The notes beneath the pieces were generated by a model. It searched no databases, was not told where the DNA came from, and was given only the letters and a program-made list of their open reading frames with translations. The translations under genes and the position numbers were made by a program. From NCBI RefSeq assembly GCF_900176465.1, contig NZ_FWXR01000011.1, forward strand, positions 82,594-146,593: 64,000 nt of DNA. Reading direction: 5' to 3'. Below, one piece after another: positions 1 to 8,583 of the stretch. Within the stretch, counting starts at the first letter, position 1, and each line of letters opens with the position of its first letter. Source of the stretch: Fulvimarina manganoxydans (GTDB lineage Bacteria; Pseudomonadota; Alphaproteobacteria; Rhizobiales; Rhizobiaceae).

Positions 1-89
1 GCCGTTTGAAGCCTCGCGCTCAGCGCCTGATCGATAAAATCCGTCGGACGCGTCTCTCTGCCTCGACCGACAGTTGGGAAACCGTTTGA
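1..89 (+). CDS. 3' end of upstream gene, probably the first che-operon receptor (partial)
   Basis: The frame is open from the window edge to a TGA at 87-89, which abuts the ATG of the next gene at 90. Only 28 residues are visible, ending in S-W-E-T-V. In rhizobial che operons the gene at this position encodes a soluble chemoreceptor (IcpA), and a Trp near the C-terminus would suit a receptor tail. The last residue is Val rather than the aromatic residue expected of a CheR-binding pentapeptide. Identity rests mainly on gene order. Confidence 0.45.
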   Translation, partial: RLKPRAQRLIDKIRRTRLSASTDSWETV

Positions 90-392
90 ATGTCTGAATT
101 CATGTTGAACGAACCCATCACCGTGGCGCTTCCCGCGGTCATGGATCTGAAGGCCGCCGGCCCGCTAGCCGAAAACCTGTCCGGCTTTCGCGGGATGCCG
201 CTCAATCTCGATGCCTCGGGTGTCGAGAAGGTGGGCGCGCAATGCGTGCAAATCCTGATGTCCGTCGCCGCGACCTGGAAAGACGATATGGCACCAATCG
301 CCCTCGTCGACCCGTCCCCTCAATTTCGTACCGGTTTGGCGCTCCTGGGTCTGACCCCCGAGGCCGTTATGGAGAAGGAAATCACACGATGA
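90..392 (+). CDS. cheS: STAS-domain chemotaxis protein, CheS-like
   Basis: A 100-residue protein spanning a single STAS-type fold, with a beta-strand/turn run (LNLDASGVEKVGAQC) typical of anti-sigma-antagonist-like domains. It sits just before cheY1-cheA, where Sinorhizobium meliloti encodes CheS. That protein binds the P2 region of CheA and speeds CheY1 dephosphorylation by strengthening the CheA-CheY1 complex. The stop overlaps the cheY1 start as ATGA, so the two are translationally coupled. Assignment to CheS is by position, size and fold; no biochemical residue can be checked here. Confidence 0.72.
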   Translation: MSEFMLNEPITVALPAVMDLKAAGPLAENLSGFRGMPLNLDASGVEKVGAQCVQILMSVAATWKDDMAPIALVDPSPQFRTGLALLGLTPEAVMEKEITR

Positions 393-760
393 GCCGCACC
401 ATCCTGACAATCGACGATTCCCGTACGATGCGGGAGATGCTCCGGGCGACGTTGGTCGCGCAGGGGTTCAACGTGATCCAGGCCGAGGACGGCCAGCATG
501 GCGTCGAAGTCCTCGAAGGTCTCGACCAGGATCCCGACGTCATCATCACCGACATCAACATGCCCCGCATGGACGGTTTCCAGTTCATCGAGTCGGTGCG
601 TGGCAATGACGAATATCGGGCGATCCCGATTCTCGTTCTGACGACCGAGAGCGATGGCGAGAAGAAGCAGCGTGCGCGCCTCGCCGGTGCGACTGGCTGG
701 ATCGTCAAGCCCTTCGATCCGACCAAGCTCGTCGACGCCATCAACCGCGTCGCTGCGTAA
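389..760 (+). CDS. cheY: Chemotaxis response regulator CheY1
   Basis: A 123-residue stand-alone receiver. The acidic pair D9-D10, phosphoacceptor D55 in the run IITDINMPRMDG, T85 or T86, and K107 in the IVKPF motif are all present. There is no output domain. A longer reading back to 242 exists, but the ATG at 389 overlaps the preceding stop and gives the standard CheY N-terminus. In rhizobia CheY1 is the phosphate sink that drains phosphoryl groups from CheY2 through CheA. The position directly before cheA supports that role. Confidence 0.93.
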   Translation: MSRTILTIDDSRTMREMLRATLVAQGFNVIQAEDGQHGVEVLEGLDQDPDVIITDINMPRMDGFQFIESVRGNDEYRAIPILVLTTESDGEKKQRARLAGATGWIVKPFDPTKLVDAINRVAA

Positions 761-849
761 CCTTGCTCAGGATCGGGCAAGGCCCCGTCGCTAGTAGCTA
801 AGAGCCCGCGCCCCGTAGGGCCGACCGTTTGCTGAGGGTGGACAAGACG

Positions 850-3225
850 ATGGATGCGATGGAGGAAATCCGGCAGACCTTTTTCGAGGAATGCGCGGAG
901 CAGCTCGCCGAATTGGAGGCCGGGCTACTCGCAATCGAGAATGGTGAAGCCGATTCCGACACGGTGAATGCGGTCTTCCGTGCCGTTCACTCGATCAAGG
1001 GCGGCGCTGGCGCCTTCTCCCTCGACGAGCTCGTGGCCTTCGCTCACATCTTCGAGACCACGCTCGACGAGCTTCGCTCGAACCGTCTCGATGCGTCCGA
1101 GACGGTTCTGAAGGTGATGCTGCGCTCGGCCGACGCCCTGGCGGACCTCGTCTCGGCGGCGCGCGACGGCGGCAACACCGACAAGGAGAAGAACGAGGCG
1201 CTCGCCGGCGAATTGCGGGCGCTCGTGGCTCTGGCCAAGGGCGAGGAGCCCCCGGCCGCCGGCGCGCCTGCCGCCTCATCCTCGTCGGTGGAATATGACG
1301 ACGGCATGGGCGATTTCGACTTCACCCCCGTCGCCGTTGACCTCTCCGAGCTGATGGGCGACATGCCGGGCAACCGGTTCCGCATCCTGTTCCGTCCCCA
1401 TGACCGGCTCTATGCCAAGGCCAACGAGGCGAGCCGCGTCATTCGCGACCTTCTCGAACTCGGCGTCGGCACTGTCCATTGCGACTCTTCCGAGGTGCCG
1501 CTCCTGCCGCATCTCGATCCCGAGGGGGCCTATCTCAATTTCACCATCGAGCTCGAAACCGAGCATTCGGAGGAGAAGATCCGCGAGGTCTTCGAATTCG
1601 TCGAGTTCGATTGCGAGCTGATGATCGAGCCGATGGAAGGTCCGATCGTCCGCCAGGAAATAGACCTCGAAGGCATCGATCCCGAGATCGCAGCGCTTCT
1701 GTCACGGGTCTCCGGCGGCGAAGACTTCAATTTCGGCTCCGATGCCTTCGGTGCGCTCGAGGGAAACGACGAGAGCGGTGAGGCCGAAGACGGCTCCGAG
1801 GAGCCCAATGAGGATCTTGCCGCGCTTCTAAAGACTGCTTCAGAGGCCGAGAGCGTCAGCGACATCATGGCCGCGGTCGCCGAGCGCGAGCCAAAGGAGG
1901 AGGCGAGCGCCGAAGCTCCGGCTCCCAAGGCCGAAGCCGCCCCGGACAAGAGCGCCGAAACGGTAAAGGCCCCGAAGGCGGAGACCGAGAAGGCCAGTGC
2001 CAGCGCGCCCAGCCCCGGCCAGACGATCCGAGTCGATCTGGAACGCGTCGACCGGCTGATCGATCTCGTCGGCGAATTGGTCATCCATCAGGTGATGCTG
2101 TCTCAGCGCGCCTATCAGGCCGGTCTCGCCAGGGCCTCGGAGGTCGCCGTCGGCTTCGACGAGTTGGAACAGCTGACCCGCGAGATCCAGGACAGCGTCA
2201 TGGCCATCCGGGCGCAGCCCGTGAAGTCCGTGTTCCAGCGCCTGCCGCGTCTCGTTCGCGAGGTCGCCGACATTTCCGGCAAATCGGTCAAGCTGGTCAC
2301 CGAAGGTGAATGGACCGAGGTCGACAAAACTGTCATCGAGCGCCTCGCCGATCCGCTGACCCACATGATCCGGAATGCGATCGACCACGGGCTTGAAAAA
2401 CCCGAGGATCGCCTCGCCGCCGGCAAGGCCGAGGAAGGCACGGTCAAGGTCGCGGCGATGCATCGCTCGGGCCGTATCGTCATCGAGATCAGCGATGACG
2501 GCGCCGGCATCAATCGCAAGAAGGTCAAGGAGATCGCGGGAAATAAGGGGTTGATCCCGCCCGACGCCAATCTCTCCGACGACGAGATCGACAATCTCAT
2601 CTTCCTGCCCGGCTTCTCCACCGCCAGCCAGATTTCCCAGCTTTCGGGGCGCGGCGTCGGCATGGATGTGGTGAAGCGCTCGATCCAGGCGCTCGGCGGC
2701 CGTGTCTCGATCACCTCCAAGCCCGGCAAGGGCTCGACCTTCACCATGAGCCTGCCCCTGACGCTCGCCGTTCTGGACGGCATGATCGTCTCGGTCGGCG
2801 AGCAGACGGTGGTCGTTCCGCTGACGGCGATCATCGAGACGCTGCAGCCCAAGAAGGACGAAGTGAAGGGCTTTGGTGGCGACTCGCGCCTCATCCAGGT
2901 TCGCGACGCCTTCCTGCCGCTCGTCGATGTGGGCCGCGAGCTCGGCTATTCCTGGGAGCCGGCCAGCGCGACCGAGGGGGTCGCAATCCTGGTCGAGGCC
3001 GAAAACGGAAGCCGCTCGGCGCTTCTCGTCGACGCCATCCAGGGTCAGCGCCAAGTCGTGATCAAGTCCCTCGAAGCCAATTACGGACGCGTGCCCGGCA
3101 TCGCCGCGGCGACGATCCTGGGCGATGGCCGTGTGGCCCTCATCCTCGATGTCGACGCCGTCGTCGCCACCTCGCGCGTCGATCAGTCATCCTTCTTCAC
3201 CGGCATGCAACAGGCAGCGGAGTAG
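850..3225 (+). CDS. cheA: Chemotaxis histidine kinase CheA
   Basis: A 791-residue kinase with the usual order P1-P2-P3-P4-P5. The phosphorylated His is H47 in [13 protein letters not shown] long acidic Ala/Glu/Pro linker lies near residues 300-385. The dimerisation and ATPase domains follow, with N-box ([12 protein letters not shown]) and G-boxes ([16 protein letters not shown]), and a CheW-like C-terminal domain completes it. It autophosphorylates in receptor arrays and passes phosphate to CheY1, CheY2 and CheB. I chose ATG 850 because GAGGG lies 7-10 nt upstream; an in-frame TTG at 829 is less likely. cheW follows after 5 nt. Confidence 0.95.
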   Translation: MDAMEEIRQTFFEECAEQLAELEAGLLAIENGEADSDTVNAVFRAVHSIKGGAGAFSLDELVAFAHIFETTLDELRSNRLDASETVLKVMLRSADALADLVSAARDGGNTDKEKNEALAGELRALVALAKGEEPPAAGAPAASSSSVEYDDGMGDFDFTPVAVDLSELMGDMPGNRFRILFRPHDRLYAKANEASRVIRDLLELGVGTVHCDSSEVPLLPHLDPEGAYLNFTIELETEHSEEKIREVFEFVEFDCELMIEPMEGPIVRQEIDLEGIDPEIAALLSRVSGGEDFNFGSDAFGALEGNDESGEAEDGSEEPNEDLAALLKTASEAESVSDIMAAVAEREPKEEASAEAPAPKAEAAPDKSAETVKAPKAETEKASASAPSPGQTIRVDLERVDRLIDLVGELVIHQVMLSQRAYQAGLARASEVAVGFDELEQLTREIQDSVMAIRAQPVKSVFQRLPRLVREVADISGKSVKLVTEGEWTEVDKTVIERLADPLTHMIRNAIDHGLEKPEDRLAAGKAEEGTVKVAAMHRSGRIVIEISDDGAGINRKKVKEIAGNKGLIPPDANLSDDEIDNLIFLPGFSTASQISQLSGRGVGMDVVKRSIQALGGRVSITSKPGKGSTFTMSLPLTLAVLDGMIVSVGEQTVVVPLTAIIETLQPKKDEVKGFGGDSRLIQVRDAFLPLVDVGRELGYSWEPASATEGVAILVEAENGSRSALLVDAIQGQRQVVIKSLEANYGRVPGIAAATILGDGRVALILDVDAVVATSRVDQSSFFTGMQQAAE

Positions 3226-3230
3226 GCGCC

Positions 3231-3725
3231 ATGAGCAACACCAACACGCCCGTCGCGGCAAACGGCCGCGAAGGCCGCATCGACCACAAGTTCGCCCGCG
3301 AGCTCATCGCGTTTCGCATCGGCGAGCAAGAGTTCTGCGTCGACATCATGTCCGTCCGCGAAATCCGCGGTTGGACCCCGGCGACCCCGCTGCCACACGC
3401 GCCGTCCTATGTGAACGGTGTCATCAATCTGCGCGGCGCGGTCCTGCCGATCGTCGATCTGGCAGCGCGGCTGGGCTTCCAGCGCACCGATCCGACCGCT
3501 CGCTCGGTCATCATCGTGGTGCGTGTCGACCAGCAGCTGTTCGGCCTTCTCGTCGACGCCGTGTCCGACATCCTGACGGTCACCGACGACGCGCTTCAGC
3601 CGACGCCGGATCTGGCGTCCGATCTCGCCAAGACCTTTGTGCGCGGCGTGATGGCGATGGAAGGCCGGATGATCTCGCTGATCGCGACTGAGGCCGTTCT
3701 GCCGCAGCTGCAGATGGCGGCCTGA
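3231..3725 (+). CDS. cheW: Chemotaxis coupling protein CheW
   Basis: A 164-residue single CheW domain that bridges CheA to chemoreceptors. The conserved [16 protein letters not shown] run is intact, and the fold continues to about residue 155. The N-terminal 17 residues are a short polar extension. It starts 5 nt after the cheA stop and is part of the same operon. A gap of about 170 nt without an ORF separates it from cheR. Confidence 0.95.
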   Translation: MSNTNTPVAANGREGRIDHKFARELIAFRIGEQEFCVDIMSVREIRGWTPATPLPHAPSYVNGVINLRGAVLPIVDLAARLGFQRTDPTARSVIIVVRVDQQLFGLLVDAVSDILTVTDDALQPTPDLASDLAKTFVRGVMAMEGRMISLIATEAVLPQLQMAA

Positions 3726-3898
3726 TCGAGGTCGATCCGGTTCGGGCAGGTCCACGAGACGGCTCGGCTTATCGCACGATCTTTGCATCGGATCTTCGAA
3801 GAAGCCCGATGCTGAAACTTCGATCCGACATGGTCGGGATATGCGCGGTATCGCCTTCGAACGGGCTGACCGCGCCTCTAAGATGAGGACGACAGACG

Positions 3899-4810
3899 GT
3901 GGGGGCGTTGAAGCTGGACGGCGGCTTGGCCACGAAGGCGGCCGATAACAAGAAGGTCGGCACGCCGAATGGCGAGTTCGCCATGACCGAGGCGGACTTC
4001 AAGGCGATCGCCCGTATGCTCTACGAGGATGCCGGTATCTTCCTCGCCGAAACCAAGTCGACCTTCGTCTACTCCCGCCTGTCCAAGCGCTTGCGTGTTC
4101 ATGGTCTGAACAGCTTCGCCGAATATTGCGAGCTTGTCGGAAACAAGAACAATACTGAAGAGCGCATGGCGATGCTCGCCGCGCTGACGACGAACGTCAC
4201 CCACTTCTTTCGCGAAAACCATCATTTCGAGCATTTGAAATCGACATTCCTGCCGCCGTTGCTGGATGCGGCCAAGCGGGGCGGCCGGGTCCGCATCTGG
4301 TCGGCGGGCTGTTCGATCGGGCACGAGCCCTATTCGATCGCCATGACGATCCTCTCCATGTTGCCCGATGCTGGGCGCTACGACGTGCGCATCCTGGCCA
4401 GCGACATCGATCCCAATGTCGTGGCCACCGGCCGGGCCGGCGTCTATGGCGAAAGCGCCCTGGCTTCCATCCCGGCCGAGATGCGGCGCAAATTCTTCCG
4501 GTCCGCCGGCGGTCGCAGCCGCGACGGCGAGGCCGAGTTCGAGGTGGTGGACGCGATGCGCTCCATCGTCGCCTTCCGTGAACTGAACCTCAATGGTTCG
4601 TGGCCTATGAAGGGGCAATTCGATGCCATCTTCTGCCGCAACGTAACGATCTATTTCGATCAGAAGACGCGTGAGAAGGTCTGGGAGCGCTTCTGCGAGA
4701 AGCTTCGTGCAGGCGGTTATCTCTATGTGGGGCATTCCGAGCGCCTGTCGGGGCCTGCCCTTTCGGCGATGGCCTACGACGCGAACACTTCCTACCGGAA
4801 AAAGGGATGA
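3899..4810 (+). CDS. cheR: Chemoreceptor glutamate methyltransferase CheR
   Basis: An S-adenosylmethionine-dependent methyltransferase that methylates receptor glutamates for adaptation. It has the all-alpha N-domain followed by the SAM-binding domain with IWSAGCSIGHEPYSIAM, and FCRNVTIYFD near the C-terminus. The GTG at 3899 has a TGAGGAC ribosome-binding site about 10 nt upstream. An ATG at 3983 (MTEADFKAI) would give the more usual 275 residues but has a poor site. The stop overlaps the first possible cheB start. The island receptor at 51747-53672 carries a matching C-terminal tether. Confidence 0.93.
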   Translation: MGALKLDGGLATKAADNKKVGTPNGEFAMTEADFKAIARMLYEDAGIFLAETKSTFVYSRLSKRLRVHGLNSFAEYCELVGNKNNTEERMAMLAALTTNVTHFFRENHHFEHLKSTFLPPLLDAAKRGGRVRIWSAGCSIGHEPYSIAMTILSMLPDAGRYDVRILASDIDPNVVATGRAGVYGESALASIPAEMRRKFFRSAGGRSRDGEAEFEVVDAMRSIVAFRELNLNGSWPMKGQFDAIFCRNVTIYFDQKTREKVWERFCEKLRAGGYLYVGHSERLSGPALSAMAYDANTSYRKKG

Positions 4811-4854
4811 CGGACCGCCCTCGAGGCTCCGTTGCGAATGAGGAGAACTGGAGA

Positions 4855-5946
4855 ATGCCTTCCGCGAGCGTCCTCGTCGTCGATGATTCGGCGACCATGC
4901 GTGCCCTGATCCGTCACGCCCTCAGTCAGGATCCAGAGATTCGCGTCGTCGGCGAGGCCTCCAATCCTTTCGAAGCCAGAGAGAAGATGAAGGCGCTCGA
5001 TCCCGACGTCGTCACGCTCGATGTGGAGATGCCGAATATGAACGGCATCGACTTCCTTCAGAAGATCATGCAGCTGCGTCCAACGCCGGTGATCATGGTG
5101 TCGAACCTGACCGCGCCCGGTGCCGCCGTCACGCTCGCCGCGCTCGAGATCGGTGCTTTCGACTGTGTGGCCAAGCCAAGCGCCCGCGACACGATGTTTC
5201 AGGCGCTGCCGGGGCTCGTCAAGGAAGCGGCCCGCGCTCGTCCGGCTCTCGAGCGTCGCCGCCGCGCCTTGAGGGCACAAGCTGCGCCTGCCGCCGCCCC
5301 GGTCCAGGTCCGCGCCCCGGCAATGGCTGGGGCCGCTCCGATCGTCGTCGATCGTCCGGCCGCGGTCGCCAGATCTGGCGCTAACTATCAGATGGACGTC
5401 ATCGGCATCGGTTCGTCGACCGGCGGCGTCGAAGCCCTTCTTCAAGTTCTGGCGGATTTTCCCGCGGATTGCCCGCCGACCGTCATCGTGCAGCATCTGC
5501 CCGCCGCCTTTACGGGCTCGTTCTCCCAGCGGCTCGACCGGGTTTGCCCCGCGGCGGTGACCGAGGCGCGGGACGGCGAACCACTGCGGCGCGGCCATGT
5601 CTATCTCGCCCCGGGCGGCGAGCGGCATCTGCGCGTGAAGCAAGGGAGCCAGCCCTTCATCTCGCTGGCGGCCGAAGAGGCGGTTTCAGGCCATCGACCC
5701 TCCGTCGACGTGATGATGGCGTCGCTCGCCAAGGCTTTCGGCCGGCGCGCGGTGGGTTGCATCCTCACCGGGATGGGCCGGGACGGCGCCCAAGGCCTCT
5801 TGGAAATGCGTCAAGCCGGCGCAAAGACCCTTGCCCAGGATGAGGAGACCTCGCTCGTCTACGGCATGCCGCGTGTCGCATTCGAAATCGGAGCCGCCGA
5901 AAAGCGGCTGCCGCTCGGCAGGATCGCTCGTCAGATCTTTGCTTGA
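4855..5946 (+). CDS. cheB: Chemoreceptor methylesterase/deamidase CheB
   Basis: A 363-residue response regulator with an N-terminal receiver (phosphoacceptor D56 in VTLDVEMPNMNG), an Ala/Pro/Arg linker, and a C-terminal methylesterase domain. The catalytic triad is visible as Ser in GSSTGGVEAL, His in VQHLPAAFTGSF and Asp in GMGRDGAQGL. It removes methyl groups from receptors when phosphorylated by CheA. The start is ATG 4855, with AGGAG at 4841-4845. An in-frame ATG at 4807 overlapping cheR lacks its own site. Confidence 0.94.
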   Translation: MPSASVLVVDDSATMRALIRHALSQDPEIRVVGEASNPFEAREKMKALDPDVVTLDVEMPNMNGIDFLQKIMQLRPTPVIMVSNLTAPGAAVTLAALEIGAFDCVAKPSARDTMFQALPGLVKEAARARPALERRRRALRAQAAPAAAPVQVRAPAMAGAAPIVVDRPAAVARSGANYQMDVIGIGSSTGGVEALLQVLADFPADCPPTVIVQHLPAAFTGSFSQRLDRVCPAAVTEARDGEPLRRGHVYLAPGGERHLRVKQGSQPFISLAAEEAVSGHRPSVDVMMASLAKAFGRRAVGCILTGMGRDGAQGLLEMRQAGAKTLAQDEETSLVYGMPRVAFEIGAAEKRLPLGRIARQIFA

Positions 5947-6041
5947 GCGCTGCGGCCTGAGGGTCGCGCCATAAACCACGTCCTCCCGATGAGGACTTTC
6001 TTCACGATTTCCGCGTTAACTGCGGCGAAAAGGATCGGATC

Positions 6042-6431
6042 ATGAGCATCAAAGACCAACTCAAAGTGTTGATCGTCGATGACCACCGCACAAGCCGCAT
6101 GTTGATTCGCGATGCGTTGGAGCAACTCGGCATCAAGCAGATCGTCTTCGCCGTTGACGGCGAGGAAGCTCTGAAGGCGATGATGGCGACGCCGTGCCAC
6201 ATCATCATCTCCGACTTCAACATGCCGAAGATCGACGGCATCCAGCTTCTCAAGGCGATCCGGTCCTATCCGGCGACGAAGAAGGTGCCCTTCATCATCC
6301 TGACCTCGAAGGGCGATCGCGAACTCGTCCAGAAGGCGGCTCAGCTCGGCGTCAACAACTTCCTGGCCAAGCCGATCACGGTCCCGGTTTTGAAAAAGAC
6401 CATCGAAGCCGTCGTCGGCCGGCTCCAGTAA
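6042..6431 (+). CDS. cheY: Chemotaxis response regulator CheY2
   Basis: A 129-residue single-domain receiver with D13-D14, phosphoacceptor D58 in IIISDFNMPKIDG, T88 and K110 (FLAKP). In rhizobial systems the second CheY of this operon is the one that binds the flagellar motor. It is more divergent from the first CheY (389-760) than expected for a recent duplication. It sits about 95 nt after cheB and 14 nt before the cheD start. Confidence 0.93.
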   Translation: MSIKDQLKVLIVDDHRTSRMLIRDALEQLGIKQIVFAVDGEEALKAMMATPCHIIISDFNMPKIDGIQLLKAIRSYPATKKVPFIILTSKGDRELVQKAAQLGVNNFLAKPITVPVLKKTIEAVVGRLQ

Positions 6432-6445
6432 GAAGGAGAGGCGCG

Positions 6446-6967
6446 GTGAGTCGAATCCACGTCATGCAAGGGGAGGCTCGCGTCGAAGGCGGCGACGAGA
6501 CGGTCCTCACCACCCTTCTGGGCTCCTGCGTCTCGGCCTGTATGCGCGATCCGGGAGCCGGGATCGGCGGGATGAACCATTTCCTCCTGCCGGGAGCCTC
6601 GGATAGCCAGGGTTCGCGCGCGGAAAGCTTCGGGCTCTATCTGATGGAGCTCCTTGTCAACGAGCTCTTGAAGCGCGGAGCCCGTCGCGGCCATCTGGAA
6701 GCCAAGCTTTTCGGCGGAGCGCGCACGGTGGACGGCCTGTCCGACATCGGCGCCAAGAACATCGAATTCGCCGAGCGCTTTCTGAAGATGGAAGGTATCG
6801 CGAATGTCGGCGGCAGCGTCGGCGGCGATCGCGGTCGGCGTATCGAATATTGGCCGGCGAGTGGTCGTGCGCGCCAGCTGTTCTTCGAACGCGCGACCAT
6901 GCCGAAGATCCCGGTGGCAAAGCCCACACGTCCGACCGCAAGCGTCGGCGCCGTGGAGCTCTTTTAA
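6446..6967 (+). CDS. cheD: Chemoreceptor glutamine deamidase CheD
   Basis: A 173-residue protein that deamidates receptor glutamines to glutamates. The catalytic Cys lies in LLGSCVSACM and the His in GGMNHFLLPG, followed by KLFGGA and later conserved segments. The open frame extends back to 6194 inside cheY2. The GTG at 6446, preceded by AAGGAGAG at 6433-6440, gives the family start. The Asn-rich end of longer CheD proteins is absent. Confidence 0.92.
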   Translation: MSRIHVMQGEARVEGGDETVLTTLLGSCVSACMRDPGAGIGGMNHFLLPGASDSQGSRAESFGLYLMELLVNELLKRGARRGHLEAKLFGGARTVDGLSDIGAKNIEFAERFLKMEGIANVGGSVGGDRGRRIEYWPASGRARQLFFERATMPKIPVAKPTRPTASVGAVELF

Positions 6968-7002
6968 GCCGTCACATGCTCGCCATTCCTGGGAGAGGTC
7001 CG

Positions 7003-7353
7003 ATGTCGTCCGTCAATGTTTCCGAGCTCATGCGAATTCTGTCTGCGGAACTGCGCCAGCTCGCGGAGGCGACGGAAAATCTTCACGATGTCGTCTTCGC
7101 CGAGGGAGAGATCAAAGGGGAAGGGATACGCGTCGTTCAAAGCATCGACCGCACCCAACAGACGCTAGAAAACCTCGCGGATTTCATGTCCGTGCTTGGC
7201 GAGGACATGTCTGAAAACCTCGCCGTCGCCATGGAAAATGCCCTGGCTCAGGTCCGGCTCGCGGATCTGAAACGGCGCCTCAACATGGACGGCTCGTCGC
7301 CCCTCAATGACAACGCTGGGTCGGACGCAGGCGACCTCGAACTCTTCGGATAA
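7003..7353 (+). CDS. cheT: CheT-like chemotaxis protein, putative CheY phosphatase
   Basis: A 116-residue, largely helical protein at the end of the che operon. This is the position of CheT in Sinorhizobium meliloti, reported to act in signal termination and adaptation. A DxxxQ motif (DRTQQ, about residues 48-52), the CheZ-type phosphatase signature, lies in a predicted helix. The ATG at 7003 has GGGAGAGG just upstream. The family is poorly conserved, so the call relies on position, size, helical content and the motif. Confidence 0.65.
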   Translation: MSSVNVSELMRILSAELRQLAEATENLHDVVFAEGEIKGEGIRVVQSIDRTQQTLENLADFMSVLGEDMSENLAVAMENALAQVRLADLKRRLNMDGSSPLNDNAGSDAGDLELFG

Positions 7354-7380
7354 GCGCTTCAGGTCTTTATGAGAAAAGGC

Positions 7381-7406
7381 AGGTCTCGGGGAGAGGCGGG
7401 AGACCT
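7381..7406 (+). other. Stem-loop after cheT
   Basis: AGGTCTC (7381-7387) pairs perfectly with GAGACCT (7400-7406) across a 12-nt loop, 28 nt after the last che gene. There is no T-run, so it is not a classical intrinsic terminator. It may stabilise the transcript end. No gene is supported in 7354-7628. Confidence 0.3.
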
Positions 7407-7628
7407 CATGTCAATCCGCAACCTCGGAGCCTCATCGTGTTCAGCGAAGCCAACTTTTGAAAGGGCGGCGCGAGCGCGCGTCACGACCCCTCACGCATCT
7501 TTCAAAATATATTTCGACGACGCTCTACGGGCCCTCAAAATATCTTTTCGGCCCGCTTCCCTGGTTGCTGCGGCGTTGGGTGGGAGCTCAGAGCTCGCTT
7601 GCCAAGCACTGTTAAGCGCGGTCGCGGT

Positions 7629-7922
7629 TCAGCGCGAAGCGATCTGCCGGGCGTCGTCCGCAACAATTTCGATGCCAAGACGGCCATCTCGGGTAACCGA
7701 CCATTCGAGGGACGCTGATTGTTCGAACATTTCTGGTTCGATCGCCTTACAAGCGCCGTAAACTTTCGGCATGGCAGAATCCGAAAGCCTCACCTGCAGA
7801 GGCAGCTCGCGTTCGCAATCTGCCAGTGTCTCATAAGCAGGCACGGGCACGGGAATTTCGTTGCACGAATTCAAGTCAGAAGAGCAGCCGACGAGCAGCA
7901 TCAAAGCAGCGATGTGTTCCAT
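7629..7922 (-). CDS. Small putative lipoprotein, EcfG-promoter controlled
   Basis: A 97-residue protein with a lipobox-like LLVGC at residues 9-13, followed by SSD. The hydrophobic stretch is short and lacks the usual Lys/Arg at its start, so secretion is not certain. Two further Cys pairs (N-C-N-E and D-C-E-R) could form a disulfide. The ribosome-binding site GGAGAGG lies 4 nt before the ATG. A perfect EcfG-type promoter is at 7947-7971 on the same strand, only 25 nt upstream. I do not recognise the family; the neighbourhood suggests a general stress gene. Confidence 0.7.
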   Translation of the reverse strand: MEHIAALMLLVGCSSDLNSCNEIPVPVPAYETLADCERELPLQVRLSDSAMPKVYGACKAIEPEMFEQSASLEWSVTRDGRLGIEIVADDARQIASR

Positions 7923-7946
7923 GAAACCTCTCCATGTCGAATACCA

Positions 7947-7971
7947 AACACAATAGAAAAGAATTTGTTCC
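7947..7971 (-). promoter_or_regulatory. EcfG-type promoter upstream of the small lipoprotein gene
   Basis: On the minus strand GGAAC (7971-7967), a 17-nt spacer and GTT (7949-7947) match the alphaproteobacterial EcfG consensus GGAAC-N16/17-(C)GTT. A start point 6-8 nt downstream would leave a leader of about 20 nt containing the GGAGAGG site. Confidence 0.65.
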
Positions 7972-8583
7972 GTTGCGCCTGGGTCACAGGCTCAAATTTG
8001 CGTGACGATGCGTCATATCGCGTGAGCCATACTATCTTGCTGACATAACGCGCTGATCGCGCAGTGGTTTCCTCATTGCCGCGTTTCATTCGCCTGATTC
8101 GGCCCGTTCACGATTTTTTTCAGAGCGCGAGTCCCAGTAAACCTTTAACTGAGAAGGCCGTGGCCGTGCATTGGTTCGCTGTCAGCGACAGGCGTCTCAA
8201 GACAGAGAAGCCTCATTGGCCAAGAACCGTCCAGCGTCGCACCTTACGACATTTACACATCTCTCAATCGAACATATCGAGCCGTCTCGTAGGCCCGGAG
8301 CCTTGCCAAGGCGAGCGCGACGAAGGCGAAAGCCTGACTCGGGAGTACGGAGTATCCGCCATACCCCGTTCGATGAGACTGGTGCATAGGCTGGACATGG
8401 TTCGCAGATCGATCAGACGCAGTCATTCGGCCGCGAGCCGGTTTTGGCCGTGACGGAATGGCCGGTGTCTTCGCATTCCGCAAAGATCCGCGTTTTTCAC
8501 CGGCCAGTAATGGCTCCTGGAATGCGGGATGTGCGTGGTCTTCGACGGATAAGGGTCGAAGAGAGCAAGACCGAGCGCTGGGC
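7972..8583. other. Gene-poor stretch of about 610 nt
   Basis: No ORF here has a convincing ribosome-binding site, recognisable protein content or codon bias. Several 60-130 residue frames on both strands are rich in Arg/Ser/Pro and look spurious. A weak hairpin (TCTTCGAC/GTCGAAGA, 8539-8561) lies just beyond the stop of the kinase gene and has no T-run. A small RNA cannot be excluded. Confidence 0.4.

Noticed and set aside
1840..3054. 404-codon open frame antisense to cheA
   Set aside because: It is a by-product of GC-rich codon use in cheA; there is no ribosome-binding site and no family resemblance, while the cheA frame is fully conserved.
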